Below, in pieces: positions 1 through 8,540 of a stretch of DNA of 61,008 nt. The translations under genes and the position numbers were made by a program. The stretch is from Micrococcales bacterium (GTDB taxonomy: Bacteria > Actinomycetota > Actinomycetes > Actinomycetales > Cellulomonadaceae): NCBI GenBank assembly GCA_009779195.1, contig WRET01000011.1, positions 1 to 61,008 on the forward strand, read 5' to 3'. The notes under the pieces were generated by a model. That model saw only the letters and a program-made list of their open reading frames with translations, made no database searches and was not told where the DNA came from. Every line of letters begins with the position of its first letter. Within the stretch, counting starts at the first letter, position 1.

Positions 1-1
1 G

Positions 2-1906
2 GCCGGGCGCCCGGTGGACTCCGCCGAGGGACTGGCTGACGTCTTGCGCCGCCACGGTCCGCTGCCGCTGTCGCAGATCCAGGCCCGGGTGCCTACCTGC
101 GGCGACGAGGTCGTCGGCTGGCTGGACGACCTGGTCACAACCCGTCGTGTCATCGCCGTCCGCCTGGCCGGGGTGGTGCCGGACGACACCGACCAGTGGG
201 CAGCCATCGAAGACGCCGGACGTCTGCGCGACGCCCTGGGTGTGGCCCTGCCCGTCGGGATCCCCGAGGTCTTCACCGAACCGGTCCCCGACCCCCTGGG
301 CGACCTGCTACGACGCCACGCCCGCACCCACGGCCCGTTCCCACCCGCCGCGGTGGCGACCCGGTTCGGTCTCGGCGTCGCCGTCGTCAACGAAGCTGCA
401 GCCCGGCTGGAACGCGCGGGTGTGCTCGTCCGCGGTGCCCTGCGCCCCGAAGAGCTCGGTGGTGTCGGTGACGAGCTGTGCGACGCGGACGTCCTGCGCA
501 TGGTCCGCCGACGCTCGTTGGCCACCTTGCGCGCCCAGGTCGAACCCGTCCCTCAGCAGGCCCTGGGTGTCTTCCTCCCCCGATGGCAAGGCGTGCGCCC
601 GGTAGGCGGCGCTGGCACGATCTCAGCCACCGGCGGACTGCATGGTGTCGACGGCCTGGCCCGGGTGGTCGAACAACTCGCCGGGGTGGTCCTGCCCGCC
701 TAAGCGGTCGAGACCCATATCCTGCCTGCCCGCATCGCCGACTACACCCCCGCCATGCTCGACGAGCTCATGGTCTCCGGCGAGGTCCTGTGGTCCGGCC
801 ACGGACGCCTCGGCACCGGCGACGCCCTCGTGGCCCTGCACCCGGCCGCCACCGCCGACCTCACTCTTCCCGCAGCCGACCCTCCCCCCGGCACGCCCCT
901 GCACACCGCCGTCCTGGCCGCTCTGGCCGGCGGCGGCGGATGGCTCCTCACCCCCCTGACCGCCCAGGTTGCCAACACCCTGCACAACCCCGGCCCCGAC
1001 GGTGAACCCCCGAGCCCCACCCCAGTCACCGAGACGTCAGTAGCCGACGCCCTGTGGGACCTCGTGTGGTCCGGCCTGGTCACCAACGACGCCTGGGCCC
1101 CCCTGCGCGCGTGGCTGTCCACAGGCCGCACAGCCCACCGAACCCGCACCCCCACACCCCGCGGACGCTCCCAAGCAGGCCGCCTGTCCCTACGCCCCAC
1201 CCCCATCGCCACCGTGCCGCCTCGGGGTATGGGCCGCTGGTCGGTTCTCCCACCCCGCGAACCAGACGCGACGATCCGCGCCCACGCCACCGCCGCCCAG
1301 CTCCTTGACCGCCACGGCGTCTTCTCCCGCGCTGTCGCCGGAGCCGAAGGCCTGACCGGAGCCCAGCTCGGTGCTGTCTACCGCGTCCTACGCGCCCTAG
1401 AAGAATCTGGCCAGGTCCGCCGGGGCTACTTCGTCGAACACCTCGGCGGTTCCCAGTTCGCCCTCCCCGGCGCCGTCGACCGTCTGCGCACCGACGCCCA
1501 GACCGCCGAACCGCCCCCCGACGACGCGCACCCACGTGACCCCCACGTCGTGGTCCTCGCCGCCGCCGACCCCGCCAACCCCTACGGCGCCGCCCTGGCC
1601 TGGCCCGGGCGCGAAGGCCACCGTCCAGGCCGCAAAGCAGGCGCCCTGGCCGTCCTGGCCGACGGCGCCCTGGCCGCCTACGTAGAACGCGGCGCCCACA
1701 CCCTGCTCACCTGGACCCAAGACCCCACCATCCTCACCCCCACCGCCCACGCCCTCGCCGCAGTCGTCCCCCGCACCGGCCGCCTCACCATCGCCCGCAT
1801 CGACGCCGCAGACGTCCCCGGCCCCGCCACCGACACCCCCGCCGCCCGAGCCCTACGCACCGCCGGCTTCCGCCTGACCCCCCGAGGCCTGCGCCTGTCC
1901 CCCTGA
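2..1906 (+). pseudogene. lhr: Lhr-type ATP-dependent helicase, C-terminal part, interrupted by an in-frame TAA
   Basis: This is the C-terminal region of a large helicase-related (Lhr) protein; the helicase motor lies to the left of the window. The reading frame runs from position 2 to 1906 and is broken only by a TAA at 701-703. Before the stop the protein shows winged-helix-like segments (LADVLRRHGPLPLSQIQARV) and ends VEQLAGVVLPA. After it the same frame resumes with VETHILPARIADYTPAMLDE, which is what Lhr proteins carry at this point. Lhr is a 3'-5' helicase implicated in DNA repair and is often found near nei2, as here. The single substitution needed to restore sense is small (TCA Ser, GAA, CAA or AAA to TAA). 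Either the gene is recently inactivated, is expressed as two pieces (a start at ATG 755 is possible), or the base is a sequencing error. The lhr assignment is firm; functional status is unknown. Confidence 0.85.
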
Positions 1907-2057
1907 CCAGGTCCCCAGAGCCGAGCAGACCGTCGAAACGTTCGAAGCTGGTGTTGCACAGCAAGCCGAGGTCAGCGGGCTGAAGTCGGCAGGGGTGCGA
2001 CCGTGTTGGGCAGCGAGTCCTCGACGCTGTCTGCCACGACGTGAGACCATAGCCAGC

Positions 2058-2291
2058 ATGACCAGCCACCTTGACCGCATCACCGTCGACCCTGGGGTCT
2101 GTCACGGCAAACCGACGATTCGTCGGATGCGGATCACGGTCCAGACGTTGCTGGAACTGCTGGCCAGCGGCATGACGTTCGACGAGGTGCTCGCCGACTA
2201 CGCAGTGCTGGAGCGCGAGGACATCCTTGCTGCTCTGGAGTTCGCGGCAGCCCAGGCCTCAGGGCAGTACTGCGTATCGTTCAGCTCGTGA
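2058..2291 (+). CDS. DUF433 family antitoxin
   Basis: A 77-residue protein of the DUF433 (VapB-like) family, recognisable from LDRITVDPGVCHGKPTIR and the following helix LLELLASGMTFDEVLADY. DUF433 proteins are DNA-binding antitoxins that partner DUF5615 or PIN-like toxins. The ATG at 2058 aligns with family N-termini; longer upstream starts add no conserved sequence. Its stop overlaps the GTG start of the next gene (GTGA), as expected of a translationally coupled toxin-antitoxin pair. A second, diverged copy of the pair lies at 12321-12879. Confidence 0.88.
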   Translation: MTSHLDRITVDPGVCHGKPTIRRMRITVQTLLELLASGMTFDEVLADYAVLEREDILAALEFAAAQASGQYCVSFSS

Positions 2292-2656
2292 AGTTCCTCG
2301 TCGACGCTCAGCTGCCGATCCGGTTGTCGGCTTTTCTCACTGCCCAGGGGCACGATGCACGTCACGTCGCCGAGCTGCCCGACGGATACTTGACATCCGA
2401 CACAACAATCGCCGCATGTGCCGATGTTGAGGGCCGTGTGGTGGTGAGCAAGGATGCTGACTTCACCAACTCGCACGTGGTCACGGGCGCCCCAGCCCGG
2501 CTGCTGACCATCAAGACCGGGAACATCTCGAACAACGACCTGCTCGCGCTGGTTGATTCCCGTCTGGCAGACATTGCCACCGCGATGTCTCACGCGTCGC
2601 ATGTCGAACTCCACCGAACGCTCCTGGTGGTGCACACCCGCGACGACGAGGAGTGA
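2288..2656 (+). CDS. DUF5615 PIN-like toxin
   Basis: A 122-residue protein of the DUF5615 family, a PIN-like predicted ribonuclease fold. The start KFLVDAQLPIRL places the first acidic residue at the end of strand 1, QGHDARHV follows, and VVVSKDADF carries the second acidic site of PIN-like domains. Its GTG start overlaps the DUF433 stop, so the two genes form one toxin-antitoxin operon. RNase activity is inferred from the family and not demonstrated. Unlike the second copy further right, this toxin is intact. Confidence 0.87.
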   Translation: MKFLVDAQLPIRLSAFLTAQGHDARHVAELPDGYLTSDTTIAACADVEGRVVVSKDADFTNSHVVTGAPARLLTIKTGNISNNDLLALVDSRLADIATAMSHASHVELHRTLLVVHTRDDEE

Positions 2657-2800
2657 GGATCGTCGTCCCCCTTTTTCTTCCATACGCCCGGGGACAATGG
2701 GGACGGTTCCTATGTCTCGCCTGGTCAGAAGGGTGGATGGCCTGTGCTGGTCTGCGACGCGGGATCCCGGTGCTGGTCACGACCTCGTTCAGTCTGACAG
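2657..2800. other. Intergenic stretch without a recognisable gene
   Basis: No convincing coding sequence is seen between the DUF5615 gene and the repeat at 2801-2923. The stretch holds a T-run (2671-2676) and three GTCCCC/GGGGAC blocks around 2665-2704, followed by GGACGGTTCCTATG. This resembles the sequence that often precedes REP-associated transposase genes, but no transposase follows. Confidence 0.4.
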
Positions 2801-2923
2801 GCGGGGTGCATGGCAAGGCGGAGGAGAGCGCGACAGCAGCGCTGTCGCAACTGACGACAACGCCGCCAGGTGCCCCGCATGGCGGCGCGAACCCGACGTT
2901 TTAGGTGCACCAGGGCACTAGGC
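2801..2923 (-). repeat. Palindromic intergenic repeat, copy A
   Basis: An intergenic repeat whose minus-strand reading has CTGGCGGCG, TTGTCGTC, a perfect 8-bp hairpin (GCGACAGC, 2830-2837, with 2841-2848), then CTCTCCTCC and GCCTTGCC. The same order with a different hairpin occurs at 55153-55199 and 60938-61000. The right edge, GACGTTTTAGGTGCAC near 2895-2910, is the inverted counterpart of the left edge of copy B (5229-5250). It lies just upstream of the promoter of the DUF6273 gene. Confidence 0.6.
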
Positions 2924-2978
2924 CGGTCAACTCATGCTTACCGGTTGGCTGAGCGGTTGGACGGGACCGGCCTGGTGC

Positions 2979-2984
2979 TACCGT
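2979..2984 (+). promoter_or_regulatory. Candidate -10 (TACCGT) of a leaderless transcript, DUF6273 gene
   Basis: TACCGT fits the actinobacterial TANNNT -10 and lies 8 nt before the ATG at 2993. No Shine-Dalgarno sequence separates them. Confidence 0.45.
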
Positions 2985-2992
2985 CTGCGGGT

Positions 2993-3889
2993 ATGGGCGA
3001 CAGTGGTGCAGACGGGTCCAACCTGCGCCTTCAGGCACGGGTGGACGCTCTCGAATCGCAGGTTGTCGAGCTCCAGGCGCGGGTTGCGGAGCTTGAAGCA
3101 GTGGTGCGTCTGGGCGGAGACGAGGTCGGTGACGCACGGGAGACGTCGGACGAGGGGCCTGAACCGACCCCGCCGTGGGGGACACCGAACGTGGAGGGGG
3201 ATGAGGGGGTCGTGGGGGCCCGGGGCGGGGGGTTCGTGGAGTACTGGACCCGTCCTGCGTCGAGCGCTGACGAGGTGGCCGAGGTGTGCCGCGGGATCGT
3301 CAGCTCGTCGTGGTTGGCGCGCTCGTGGCCGGTCCGGTTGAGCGGTTTTGACTGGTGGGTGCTGGACGTGGTGAACGGCGGGGACGGTCATCGGGCGTTG
3401 CTGCTGTCCGACCAGGTGGTTGCCAGGAACCGGTACCACGGCGCCGACGCGACGATCACCTGGGAGCGCTGTGACCTACGTCGTTGGTTGAACGACGAGT
3501 TCTGCTCGTCGTTGGGTGAGGCGTTGACCTCCCAGGTTGTGGTCTCACGTTTGCGCAACGAACCCAACCCGACCTGGGGAACACCAGGTGGTAACGACAC
3601 GACCGACCAGGTGTTCCTGCTGAGCCTGGACGAGGCCGTGCGGCACCTGGCAGGCGACAACGACGTCGACCGGAAACCCCAGGAGGAAAGATGGCTCAGG
3701 CTCGGCAAACGAGGTGTGACCAGCGACGAGGATGGCAGGAGCGCCTGGTGGTGGTTGCGTTCTCCCGGTGACGACACGGGCAACGTCGCCACCGTCGGGG
3801 TCGGCGGCTATCTCAACGACAGTGGCCGTCCCGCCACCAAGACATCCGGCGGCGTCCGCCCAGCCTTTTGGCTGAGTCTGGGGCCGTGA
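2993..3889 (+). CDS. Coiled-coil protein with C-terminal DUF6273 domain
   Basis: A 298-residue protein. Residues about 10-45 form a heptad-like coiled coil (RVDALESQVVELQARVAEL). A low-complexity linker follows to about residue 80, then a DUF6273 domain. The domain shows the aromatic-rich signature of this family: GFDWWVLDV, ALLLSDQVV, WERCDLRRWLNDEF, DQVFLLSLDEA, WWWLRSPGDD and the terminal GVRPAFWLSL. DUF6273 is thought to resemble the formylglycine-generating/C-type-lectin fold; its function is unknown. I chose the ATG at 2993 because a TACCGT hexamer sits just upstream and because upstream in-frame sequence overlaps repeat copy A. No signal peptide is seen. It lies in the island between lhr and nei2. 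Confidence 0.8.
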   Translation: MGDSGADGSNLRLQARVDALESQVVELQARVAELEAVVRLGGDEVGDARETSDEGPEPTPPWGTPNVEGDEGVVGARGGGFVEYWTRPASSADEVAEVCRGIVSSSWLARSWPVRLSGFDWWVLDVVNGGDGHRALLLSDQVVARNRYHGADATITWERCDLRRWLNDEFCSSLGEALTSQVVVSRLRNEPNPTWGTPGGNDTTDQVFLLSLDEAVRHLAGDNDVDRKPQEERWLRLGKRGVTSDEDGRSAWWWLRSPGDDTGNVATVGVGGYLNDSGRPATKTSGGVRPAFWLSLGP

Positions 3890-3910
3890 ACGCTCCCCTG
3901 ACGACCTCGT

Positions 3911-4267
3911 TCATCCTGGACGACCTCGTTCACCAGAAACACGGGCCTGAGCGACGAGTTCGTCTCTCGCCCGGTCGGTCGGACAAGACACGTCACGGCC
4001 ATGATGCATGGCATACCCAACAACAGGGATGACGGCGAAACAGACGAACAGGATGACCATGTCTGGGTGACGGTCGGCGAACAGCCGTATCTGCTCTCCG
4101 AGGCCAAGGCCGGTGAGGTCCGGTTTCGTGTCACACACAAGCGGCGCGTCGTCCGGGCCGCTGCGCAAACGCCCGGAGCGCCATTCCAAGAACGTGAGAG
4201 AACTGATGACCGCCCACAGACCCAGCCACAGGCCAAGGACAACGAGCCACGCGCGCAGCCGTCTCAT
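3911..4267 (-). CDS. Small two-pass membrane protein, unknown
   Basis: A 118-residue protein that I do not recognise. It has two hydrophobic helices: residues about 6-24 (RAWLVVLGLWLGLWAVISSL) and about 70-88 (MVILFVCFAVIPVVGYAM). A polar loop of about 45 residues with one Cys lies between them. The start ATG at 4267 is preceded by GGGGAGCAGGT. It converges on the DUF6273 gene with only 21 bp between stop codons. The clean two-helix pattern supports a real gene; no function can be assigned. Confidence 0.6.
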   Translation of the reverse strand: MRRLRAWLVVLGLWLGLWAVISSLTFLEWRSGRLRSGPDDAPLVCDTKPDLTGLGLGEQIRLFADRHPDMVILFVCFAVIPVVGYAMHHGRDVSCPTDRARDELVAQARVSGERGRPG

Positions 4268-4412
4268 ACCTGCTCCCCATCGCCCGCGACGACTCGCCCC
4301 AGGCAGGCGGGCGAGCGGGTCGACACGGCCTGATCCTCATCCTCCAGCACATCCGCAGGTCGCAGATCCATGGTCCGCGTAGGACGAGACGTGCGACAGC
4401 GTTCTTTGTTTC

Positions 4413-5198
4413 TCACGCGGGTGCCTGTGCCTGGCAGGTGGGGCACCAGAAGACGGGGCGTTCGTGCGGGGGCTGGCGGGCCTGGCCGCGGGCGACCAGG
4501 GTGCCACAGCGGGGGCAGGGGCGGCCTTGGCGGGAGTGGACGTGGATGGTGGCGTGGCCTGCGGCTGAGTCGGCCATACGGCGGCGGGCGGTGCGCAGGA
4601 TCGTCACCGGGTCGACCTGGTCGGCGGGGGTCCAGGGGTAGACGCGGTGGGCGAACAGGGACTCGGCCATCCAGATGGTGCCGATACCGGCGACGACTTC
4701 CTGGTCGAGCAGGACGTCGCAGACTCTGGTCGGGCCGCGTCGGGCCCAGCGGGTCACTGCTTCGGCCAGGCCAGGGCCGGGAGGTCCGGTGCCGGTGTCG
4801 AAGCCGTCGTCGAGGATGTCGGGGCCTAGGTGGGCGACCAGCTCGTGCTCGCGGGAGGTGGGGACGAGATCGAGCATGCCCAGGTCGATGCCTAGAGCCG
4901 TGTCGGTTTCGGTCGCCAGGACTGCTCGGACCCGGTGGGAGCGCGCTTGGGCGTGAGACGAACCGGAAGGGACCACTCGCCAGGCGCCGTCCATACGTAG
5001 GTGGGTGTGCAGGGTCCGACCGTCGTCGAAACGGGTGAGCAGGTGTTTGCCGAAAGGGCGGGTGTGGCGCACGGTCCGGCCGACCAGGTCCGCACCGGCG
5101 GCGGTGGGCCAGCGCAGCTCGGCCCGGACCAGGACGTGGCCAGCCAGGGCGTCGTCGAGGCGGGCGGCTGTGATCCGCAGCGCATCACCCTCTGGCAC
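4413..5198 (-). CDS. nei2: Fpg/Nei family DNA glycosylase/AP lyase
   Basis: An endonuclease VIII-like base-excision glycosylase that removes oxidised bases and nicks the abasic site. The start decides the enzyme: GTG at 5198 is preceded by GGAGG at ideal spacing and gives V-P-E-G-D. After removal of the initiator this exposes the catalytic Pro and Glu of the family. A much longer upstream frame is therefore not the protein start. The conserved Lys lies in RPFGKHLLTRFDDG. The helix-two-turn-helix region includes VCDVLLDQEVVAGIGTIW, and the C-terminal zinc finger is CPRCGTL followed by FWCPTCQ. The length of 261 residues is typical. In mycobacteria nei2 adjoins lhr; here the two converge across a 2.5-kb island. 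Repeat copy B occupies its upstream region. Confidence 0.95.
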   Translation of the reverse strand: MPEGDALRITAARLDDALAGHVLVRAELRWPTAAGADLVGRTVRHTRPFGKHLLTRFDDGRTLHTHLRMDGAWRVVPSGSSHAQARSHRVRAVLATETDTALGIDLGMLDLVPTSREHELVAHLGPDILDDGFDTGTGPPGPGLAEAVTRWARRGPTRVCDVLLDQEVVAGIGTIWMAESLFAHRVYPWTPADQVDPVTILRTARRRMADSAAGHATIHVHSRQGRPCPRCGTLVARGQARQPPHERPVFWCPTCQAQAPA

Positions 5199-5228
5199 CC
5201 CAACCTCCGTCACCTCGCTGGCCAACGA

Positions 5229-5345
5229 GCCTAGTGCACCCAAAACGTCGGACAGGAGCGGTGCAGGGCAAGACGAAGCCGGGCACGGCGCTGTCGCAAC
5301 CTGACAACGCCAGCGCCCCGAATGACGCCACGATCCCGGCAGTTG
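5229..5345 (-). repeat. Palindromic intergenic repeat, copy B (degenerate)
   Basis: The left edge CCTAGTGCACCCAAAACGTC (5231-5249) is the inverted counterpart of the right edge of copy A. Inside, GGGCAAGACG, GCGCTGTCGCAA, AACGCC and GCCCCG (5267-5320) align in order with copy A, but the central hairpin has lost its left arm. It lies directly upstream of the nei2 start. Confidence 0.5.
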
Positions 5346-5481
5346 AGGCACCTGGAGCCCCTGCAGCGGAAACCCGTTAGGCGAGAAGGCAGCAGCAGAC
5401 GTGGCGGGTTGGACCAACCGGCCTGGATGTGAGCGAGGTTGTCGCCTACCTCACGGCAGGCCTGCCAGCATGACCGCGCGG

Positions 5482-5793
5482 TCAGCCGACGGCGGTGAGG
5501 TCTCGGCGGGAGACGGTGCCGGCGAGGTCGACGGGGACGGTGTCGGGGACGAAGATGCCTTCGGCGACGGCGACGCGGTCGGAGACTTCGCGCAGGACGA
5601 CCGACAGGGGGATGTCCAGGGCGCCGCAGATGGAGTGGAGGAGCTCGGAGGACGCTTCCTTCTGGCCTCGTTCGACCTCGGAGAGGTAGCCGAGGGAGAC
5701 ACGGGCCGCCGACGACACCTCACGCAGGGTACGGCCCTGGTGCTGGCGGGCGTCGCGGAGGACGTCGCCGATCTCGCGGCGTAGCACGATCAT
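5482..5793 (-). CDS. clgR: ClgR-type XRE-family transcriptional activator
   Basis: A 103-residue helix-turn-helix protein. The HTH occupies residues about 8-62 ([20 protein letters not shown], then [15 protein letters not shown]). ClgR activates clp protease and other proteostasis genes in actinobacteria and is degraded by Clp. The ATG at 5793 has AGGAG upstream; in-frame sequence further upstream is not conserved-looking. Position supports the call: clgR downstream of pgsA-cinA is a conserved actinobacterial arrangement. It has its own 207-bp upstream region containing the inverted repeat at 5840-5854. Confidence 0.9.
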   Translation of the reverse strand: MIVLRREIGDVLRDARQHQGRTLREVSSAARVSLGYLSEVERGQKEASSELLHSICGALDIPLSVVLREVSDRVAVAEGIFVPDTVPVDLAGTVSRRDLTAVG

Positions 5794-5839
5794 CCGAGTC
5801 TCTCCTCTCGTCTCGTCAGCTGGGCCGATCTGGTCGAAC

Positions 5840-5854
5840 GGTGCATTTCGCACC
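5840..5854. promoter_or_regulatory. 15-bp inverted repeat upstream of clgR
   Basis: GGTGC-ATTTC-GCACC is a perfect 5-bp-arm palindrome, 47 bp before the clgR start. It could be an operator, including for autoregulation. There is no direct evidence. Confidence 0.3.
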
Positions 5855-6000
5855 GCCACAGGTCCACCGTAGCGTGTATGCCCGATTCGTCCACCGGAGC
5901 GCCGCGGACTTATCACTTCAGGGCCAACGTTGACGGGCCTGTCGATGTTCCCCACGACCGTGTGCATCGGCTTCCCGGGCACGCCGCTTGAGCGTATGGC

Positions 6001-6507
6001 TCAGATCTGGCCCGAGCCGACGAGCTCCAGCGCGAGTCCGAGGACCTTCGTCACACTGTCTGCGCGGATCGTCTCACGGCTTCCCCCCAGGGTGAGAGCC
6101 CGCACCTCGGCGTGGCGCGGACCAGCCACCGCGACGTACACCGTCCCCACAGGTTGCCCGTCAGCCGGGGCAGGTCCAGCCACCCCGGTGGTGGCCAGGC
6201 CGACATCAGCGCCCAGCACTGCCCGCACACCCTCGGCCATCTGCTGCGCCACCTGCGGGTCCACCGCACCGGAGGCGGCCAGAAGGTCACGGTCCACCCC
6301 CAGCACGGTGTGCTTGACGTCTGTGGCGTACGACACGACCGCCCCCCTGACCACCTGCGACGCCCCGGGCACGGCGACGAGCGCCGCGCAGACCGCTCCC
6401 CCGGTCAGCGACTCGGCGACGCCCACGCTCAGCCCACGGGCACCGAGCGCGGCGAGCAGGTCAACGGCCAGGGCATGCGTCGAGGGGGGACCCCCCAGGT
6501 CGCTCAC
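6001..6507 (-). CDS. cinA: CinA-like nicotinamide-nucleotide amidohydrolase (C-terminal domain only)
   Basis: A 168-residue stand-alone CinA C-terminal domain (PncC type), which deamidates nicotinamide mononucleotide to nicotinic acid mononucleotide. Recognisable motifs are LSVGVAESLTGG, VRGAVVSYATDVK, ATTGVAGPAPADGQPVGTVY and a helical C-terminus. The N-terminal MoaB-like domain of long CinA proteins is absent, as is usual in actinobacteria. The GTG at 6507 overlaps the pgsA stop (GTGA), so translation is coupled. Longer upstream frames simply overlap pgsA. The pgsA-cinA-clgR order is conserved. Confidence 0.93.
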   Translation of the reverse strand: MSDLGGPPSTHALAVDLLAALGARGLSVGVAESLTGGAVCAALVAVPGASQVVRGAVVSYATDVKHTVLGVDRDLLAASGAVDPQVAQQMAEGVRAVLGADVGLATTGVAGPAPADGQPVGTVYVAVAGPRHAEVRALTLGGSRETIRADSVTKVLGLALELVGSGQI

Positions 6508-7064
6508 GACTGCTCCCGGCGGATCTGTGCCGCGGTGCGCAGGTAGTCGATCCCGGTGACGACGGTCACGACGACCGCCGCCGCCATCGTCACCCACGCC
6601 GCCCAGGTGACGGGTTGCGGCAAGGACCACAGCGGCAGCAAGAACAACCCGATGGCACCCGACTGGAGCACTGTCTTGAGCTTGCCCCCTGACGATGCGG
6701 GCAGCACGACGTAGCGCAGCAGGGCGAACCGCAGCACGGTGATCCCGATCTCGCGGACAAGGATCACGGCGGTCACCCACCACCACAGCTCACCCAGGGC
6801 TGACAGCGCGACCAGCGCCGCCCCCATGAGCAGCTTGTCGGCGATGGGGTCGAGGATCTTGCCCAGGTCAGTGACCTGGTTCCAGCGCCGCGCGAGCCAC
6901 CCGTCGACCTTGTCGGTGGCGGCGGCGACGAGGAACAGACCGACCGCGACGAGCCGGAGCCCGAGCTGGTGCTGCCCGATGACGAGCACGACGACGAACA
7001 CCGGCACCACGGCGATACGGCACACCGTGAGCAGGTTCGGCAGCGTCCTGGTCCTTACGGCCAC
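6504..7064 (-). CDS. pgsA: CDP-diacylglycerol--glycerol-3-phosphate 3-phosphatidyltransferase
   Basis: An integral membrane enzyme of phosphatidylglycerol synthesis, 186 residues. The CDP-alcohol phosphotransferase signature (DG, AR, G, D, D) is complete in TDKVDGWLARRWNQV followed by LGKILDPIADK. Several transmembrane helices are visible: about residues 15-32, 40-55, 95-115 and 135-170. It starts with GTG and has TAGGCT 7 nt upstream, which suggests a leaderless message. It heads the pgsA-cinA pair and is divergent from the capA-like gene. Confidence 0.95.
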   Translation of the reverse strand: MAVRTRTLPNLLTVCRIAVVPVFVVVLVIGQHQLGLRLVAVGLFLVAAATDKVDGWLARRWNQVTDLGKILDPIADKLLMGAALVALSALGELWWWVTAVILVREIGITVLRFALLRYVVLPASSGGKLKTVLQSGAIGLFLLPLWSLPQPVTWAAWVTMAAAVVVTVVTGIDYLRTAAQIRREQS

Positions 7065-7071
7065 GTGGTGA

Positions 7072-7077
7072 AGCCTA
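7072..7077 (-). promoter_or_regulatory. Candidate -10 (TAGGCT) of a leaderless pgsA transcript
   Basis: TAGGCT ends 7 nt before the pgsA GTG on the minus strand. No Shine-Dalgarno sequence is present. Confidence 0.5.
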
Positions 7078-7247
7078 CGCAGCCGACCACGGTTTCGTCC
7101 GCGCGCCCGTGTGTTGGTCCGGGAACCAGCACGCAGGCACGCGACCTCTAACCAGCGTCAATCGTCGATTCGTGCACGAGAAGGTGCGTCATGCACAGCG
7201 TCCCAGCATGCCCAAACCCTCGACCTGCGGGCCCGTACAAGCCCGGT

Positions 7248-7253
7248 TACGGT
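7248..7253 (+). promoter_or_regulatory. Candidate -10 (TACGGT) of a leaderless capA-like transcript
   Basis: TACGGT ends 6 nt before the ATG at 7260, and no ribosome-binding site lies between. It supports the choice of start. Confidence 0.5.
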
Positions 7254-7259
7254 CTGGGC

Positions 7260-8510
7260 ATGAGGCATCACCGGCCGACCAGACACGGGTCTACGGCCGT
7301 GCTGCTCGTGGCTCTCATGGCGCTGGTGTCGCTGGTCACAGGCTGCGGCCAGGCGCATGACAGCTCGACGCAGGACACGCCGAGCCCCAGCTCGACGCGG
7401 GCACTGGTCCCAGACCCCAGCGCCTCGTTCACCATCGTGGCTGGCGGCGACGTGCTGCCCCACCTGCCGGTGCTCAGCTCGGCCAAGGGATCGTCCGGAT
7501 TCGATTTCACCCCCTTGCTGGCTGCTATGGACCCGTGGATCTCCGGTGCAGACCTGGCGCTGTGCAACATGGAGGTCCCGGTAGCACCAGCTGGGTCGGC
7601 CCCCAGCGGCTACCCGGTGTTCGGCACAGTGCCTGAGGTGGTCCGAGACCTGGCCGCACAGGGCTGGGACGGGTGCTCGACGGCATCCAACCACGCCGTG
7701 GACCGAGGGCAGGCCGGAATCGACGCGACCGTCGCTGCGTTCGACGACAACGGCATGGGCCACGTCGGCACAGCGCGCTCCGCGGACGAGGACACCCCCC
7801 AGCTGTACCAGCTGGAACGGGCTGGGCGGACGTTCACCATCGCGCACCTGGCGATGACGTACAGCACCAACGGAAACCCGGTGCCCCACCCCTGGTCGGT
7901 GCACCTCATCGACGCTGACACAGTGATCGCGCAGGCCAGGGTGGCGCGTGAGGCCGGGGCCGACATGGTGCTGGTGTCGATGCACGCTGGCGCGGAGTAC
8001 CAGACCGCGCCGACCCCCCAGCAGGTCTCGGTTGCCACCGCGCTCGCCGAGTCGGGCATGGTGGACCTGGTCATCGGCCACCACGTGCACGTCCCCCAGC
8101 CCATCGAGATGCTGCCCGGCGGGCCGCACGGCGCCGGGATGTGGATCGCCTACGGCCTGGGCAACTACGTGTCGAACCAAGACTCGGCCTGTTGCGTCCC
8201 AGCGACCTCAGGCAGCCAGCTGCTCGTCGTGCAGGTCACCGCGACAGGCGCCGACCAGGCCGCTGAACGACCCGCCGGACCGCCGGTCGTGACATCGGTG
8301 CAGTACGTGCCGCTCACCGTGGACCGCGTCAGCGGCCACCGTGTGCACGCCCTGACCGAGATCCCTGACGGCACCAAGCACCTGTCGGCAGCCGAGGTCG
8401 CCACCCGTCTGGACCGGGTGACCACCGCCGCCGGGCCTCAGGCCCCGATCGCCGCCACCCCGCCAACCCCGACCGGAGCCCCTGCCATCGTCGTGCAGCG
8501 CAAGCCCTGA
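7260..8510 (+). CDS. CapA-family metallophosphatase-like lipoprotein
   Basis: A 416-residue secreted lipoprotein. Residues 1-27 are a signal peptide with lipobox LVTGC. The rest matches the CapA/PGA_cap family, a calcineurin-like metallophosphoesterase fold named after poly-gamma-glutamate capsule proteins. Visible landmarks are FTIVAGGDVL, DLALCNMEVPVAP, CSTASNHAVDRGQAGIDAT, LVSMHAGAEY and VIGHHVHVPQP, which supply the metal-binding Asp, Asn and His. The capsule itself is not implied, since CapA homologues occur widely without it. The ATG at 7260 is chosen because it begins a proper signal peptide and has a -10-like hexamer just upstream. It converges on ftsK. Confidence 0.88.
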   Translation: MRHHRPTRHGSTAVLLVALMALVSLVTGCGQAHDSSTQDTPSPSSTRALVPDPSASFTIVAGGDVLPHLPVLSSAKGSSGFDFTPLLAAMDPWISGADLALCNMEVPVAPAGSAPSGYPVFGTVPEVVRDLAAQGWDGCSTASNHAVDRGQAGIDATVAAFDDNGMGHVGTARSADEDTPQLYQLERAGRTFTIAHLAMTYSTNGNPVPHPWSVHLIDADTVIAQARVAREAGADMVLVSMHAGAEYQTAPTPQQVSVATALAESGMVDLVIGHHVHVPQPIEMLPGGPHGAGMWIAYGLGNYVSNQDSACCVPATSGSQLLVVQVTATGADQAAERPAGPPVVTSVQYVPLTVDRVSGHRVHALTEIPDGTKHLSAAEVATRLDRVTTAAGPQAPIAATPPTPTGAPAIVVQRKP

Positions 8511-8540
8511 CGTGCGCCTGAGGTCGGAGGGCCTTTGAGG

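Noticed and set aside
2657..2760. Possible REP-associated transposase start (GGACGGTTCCTATG, MSRLVRR)
   Set aside because: The following sequence does not continue into a Y1 transposase; only the short upstream signature resembles one.
4870..5417. Longer N-terminal extension of nei2 up to 5417
   Set aside because: The catalytic Pro-Glu must be at the mature N-terminus, and GGAGG precedes the GTG at 5198; the extension overlaps repeat copy B.
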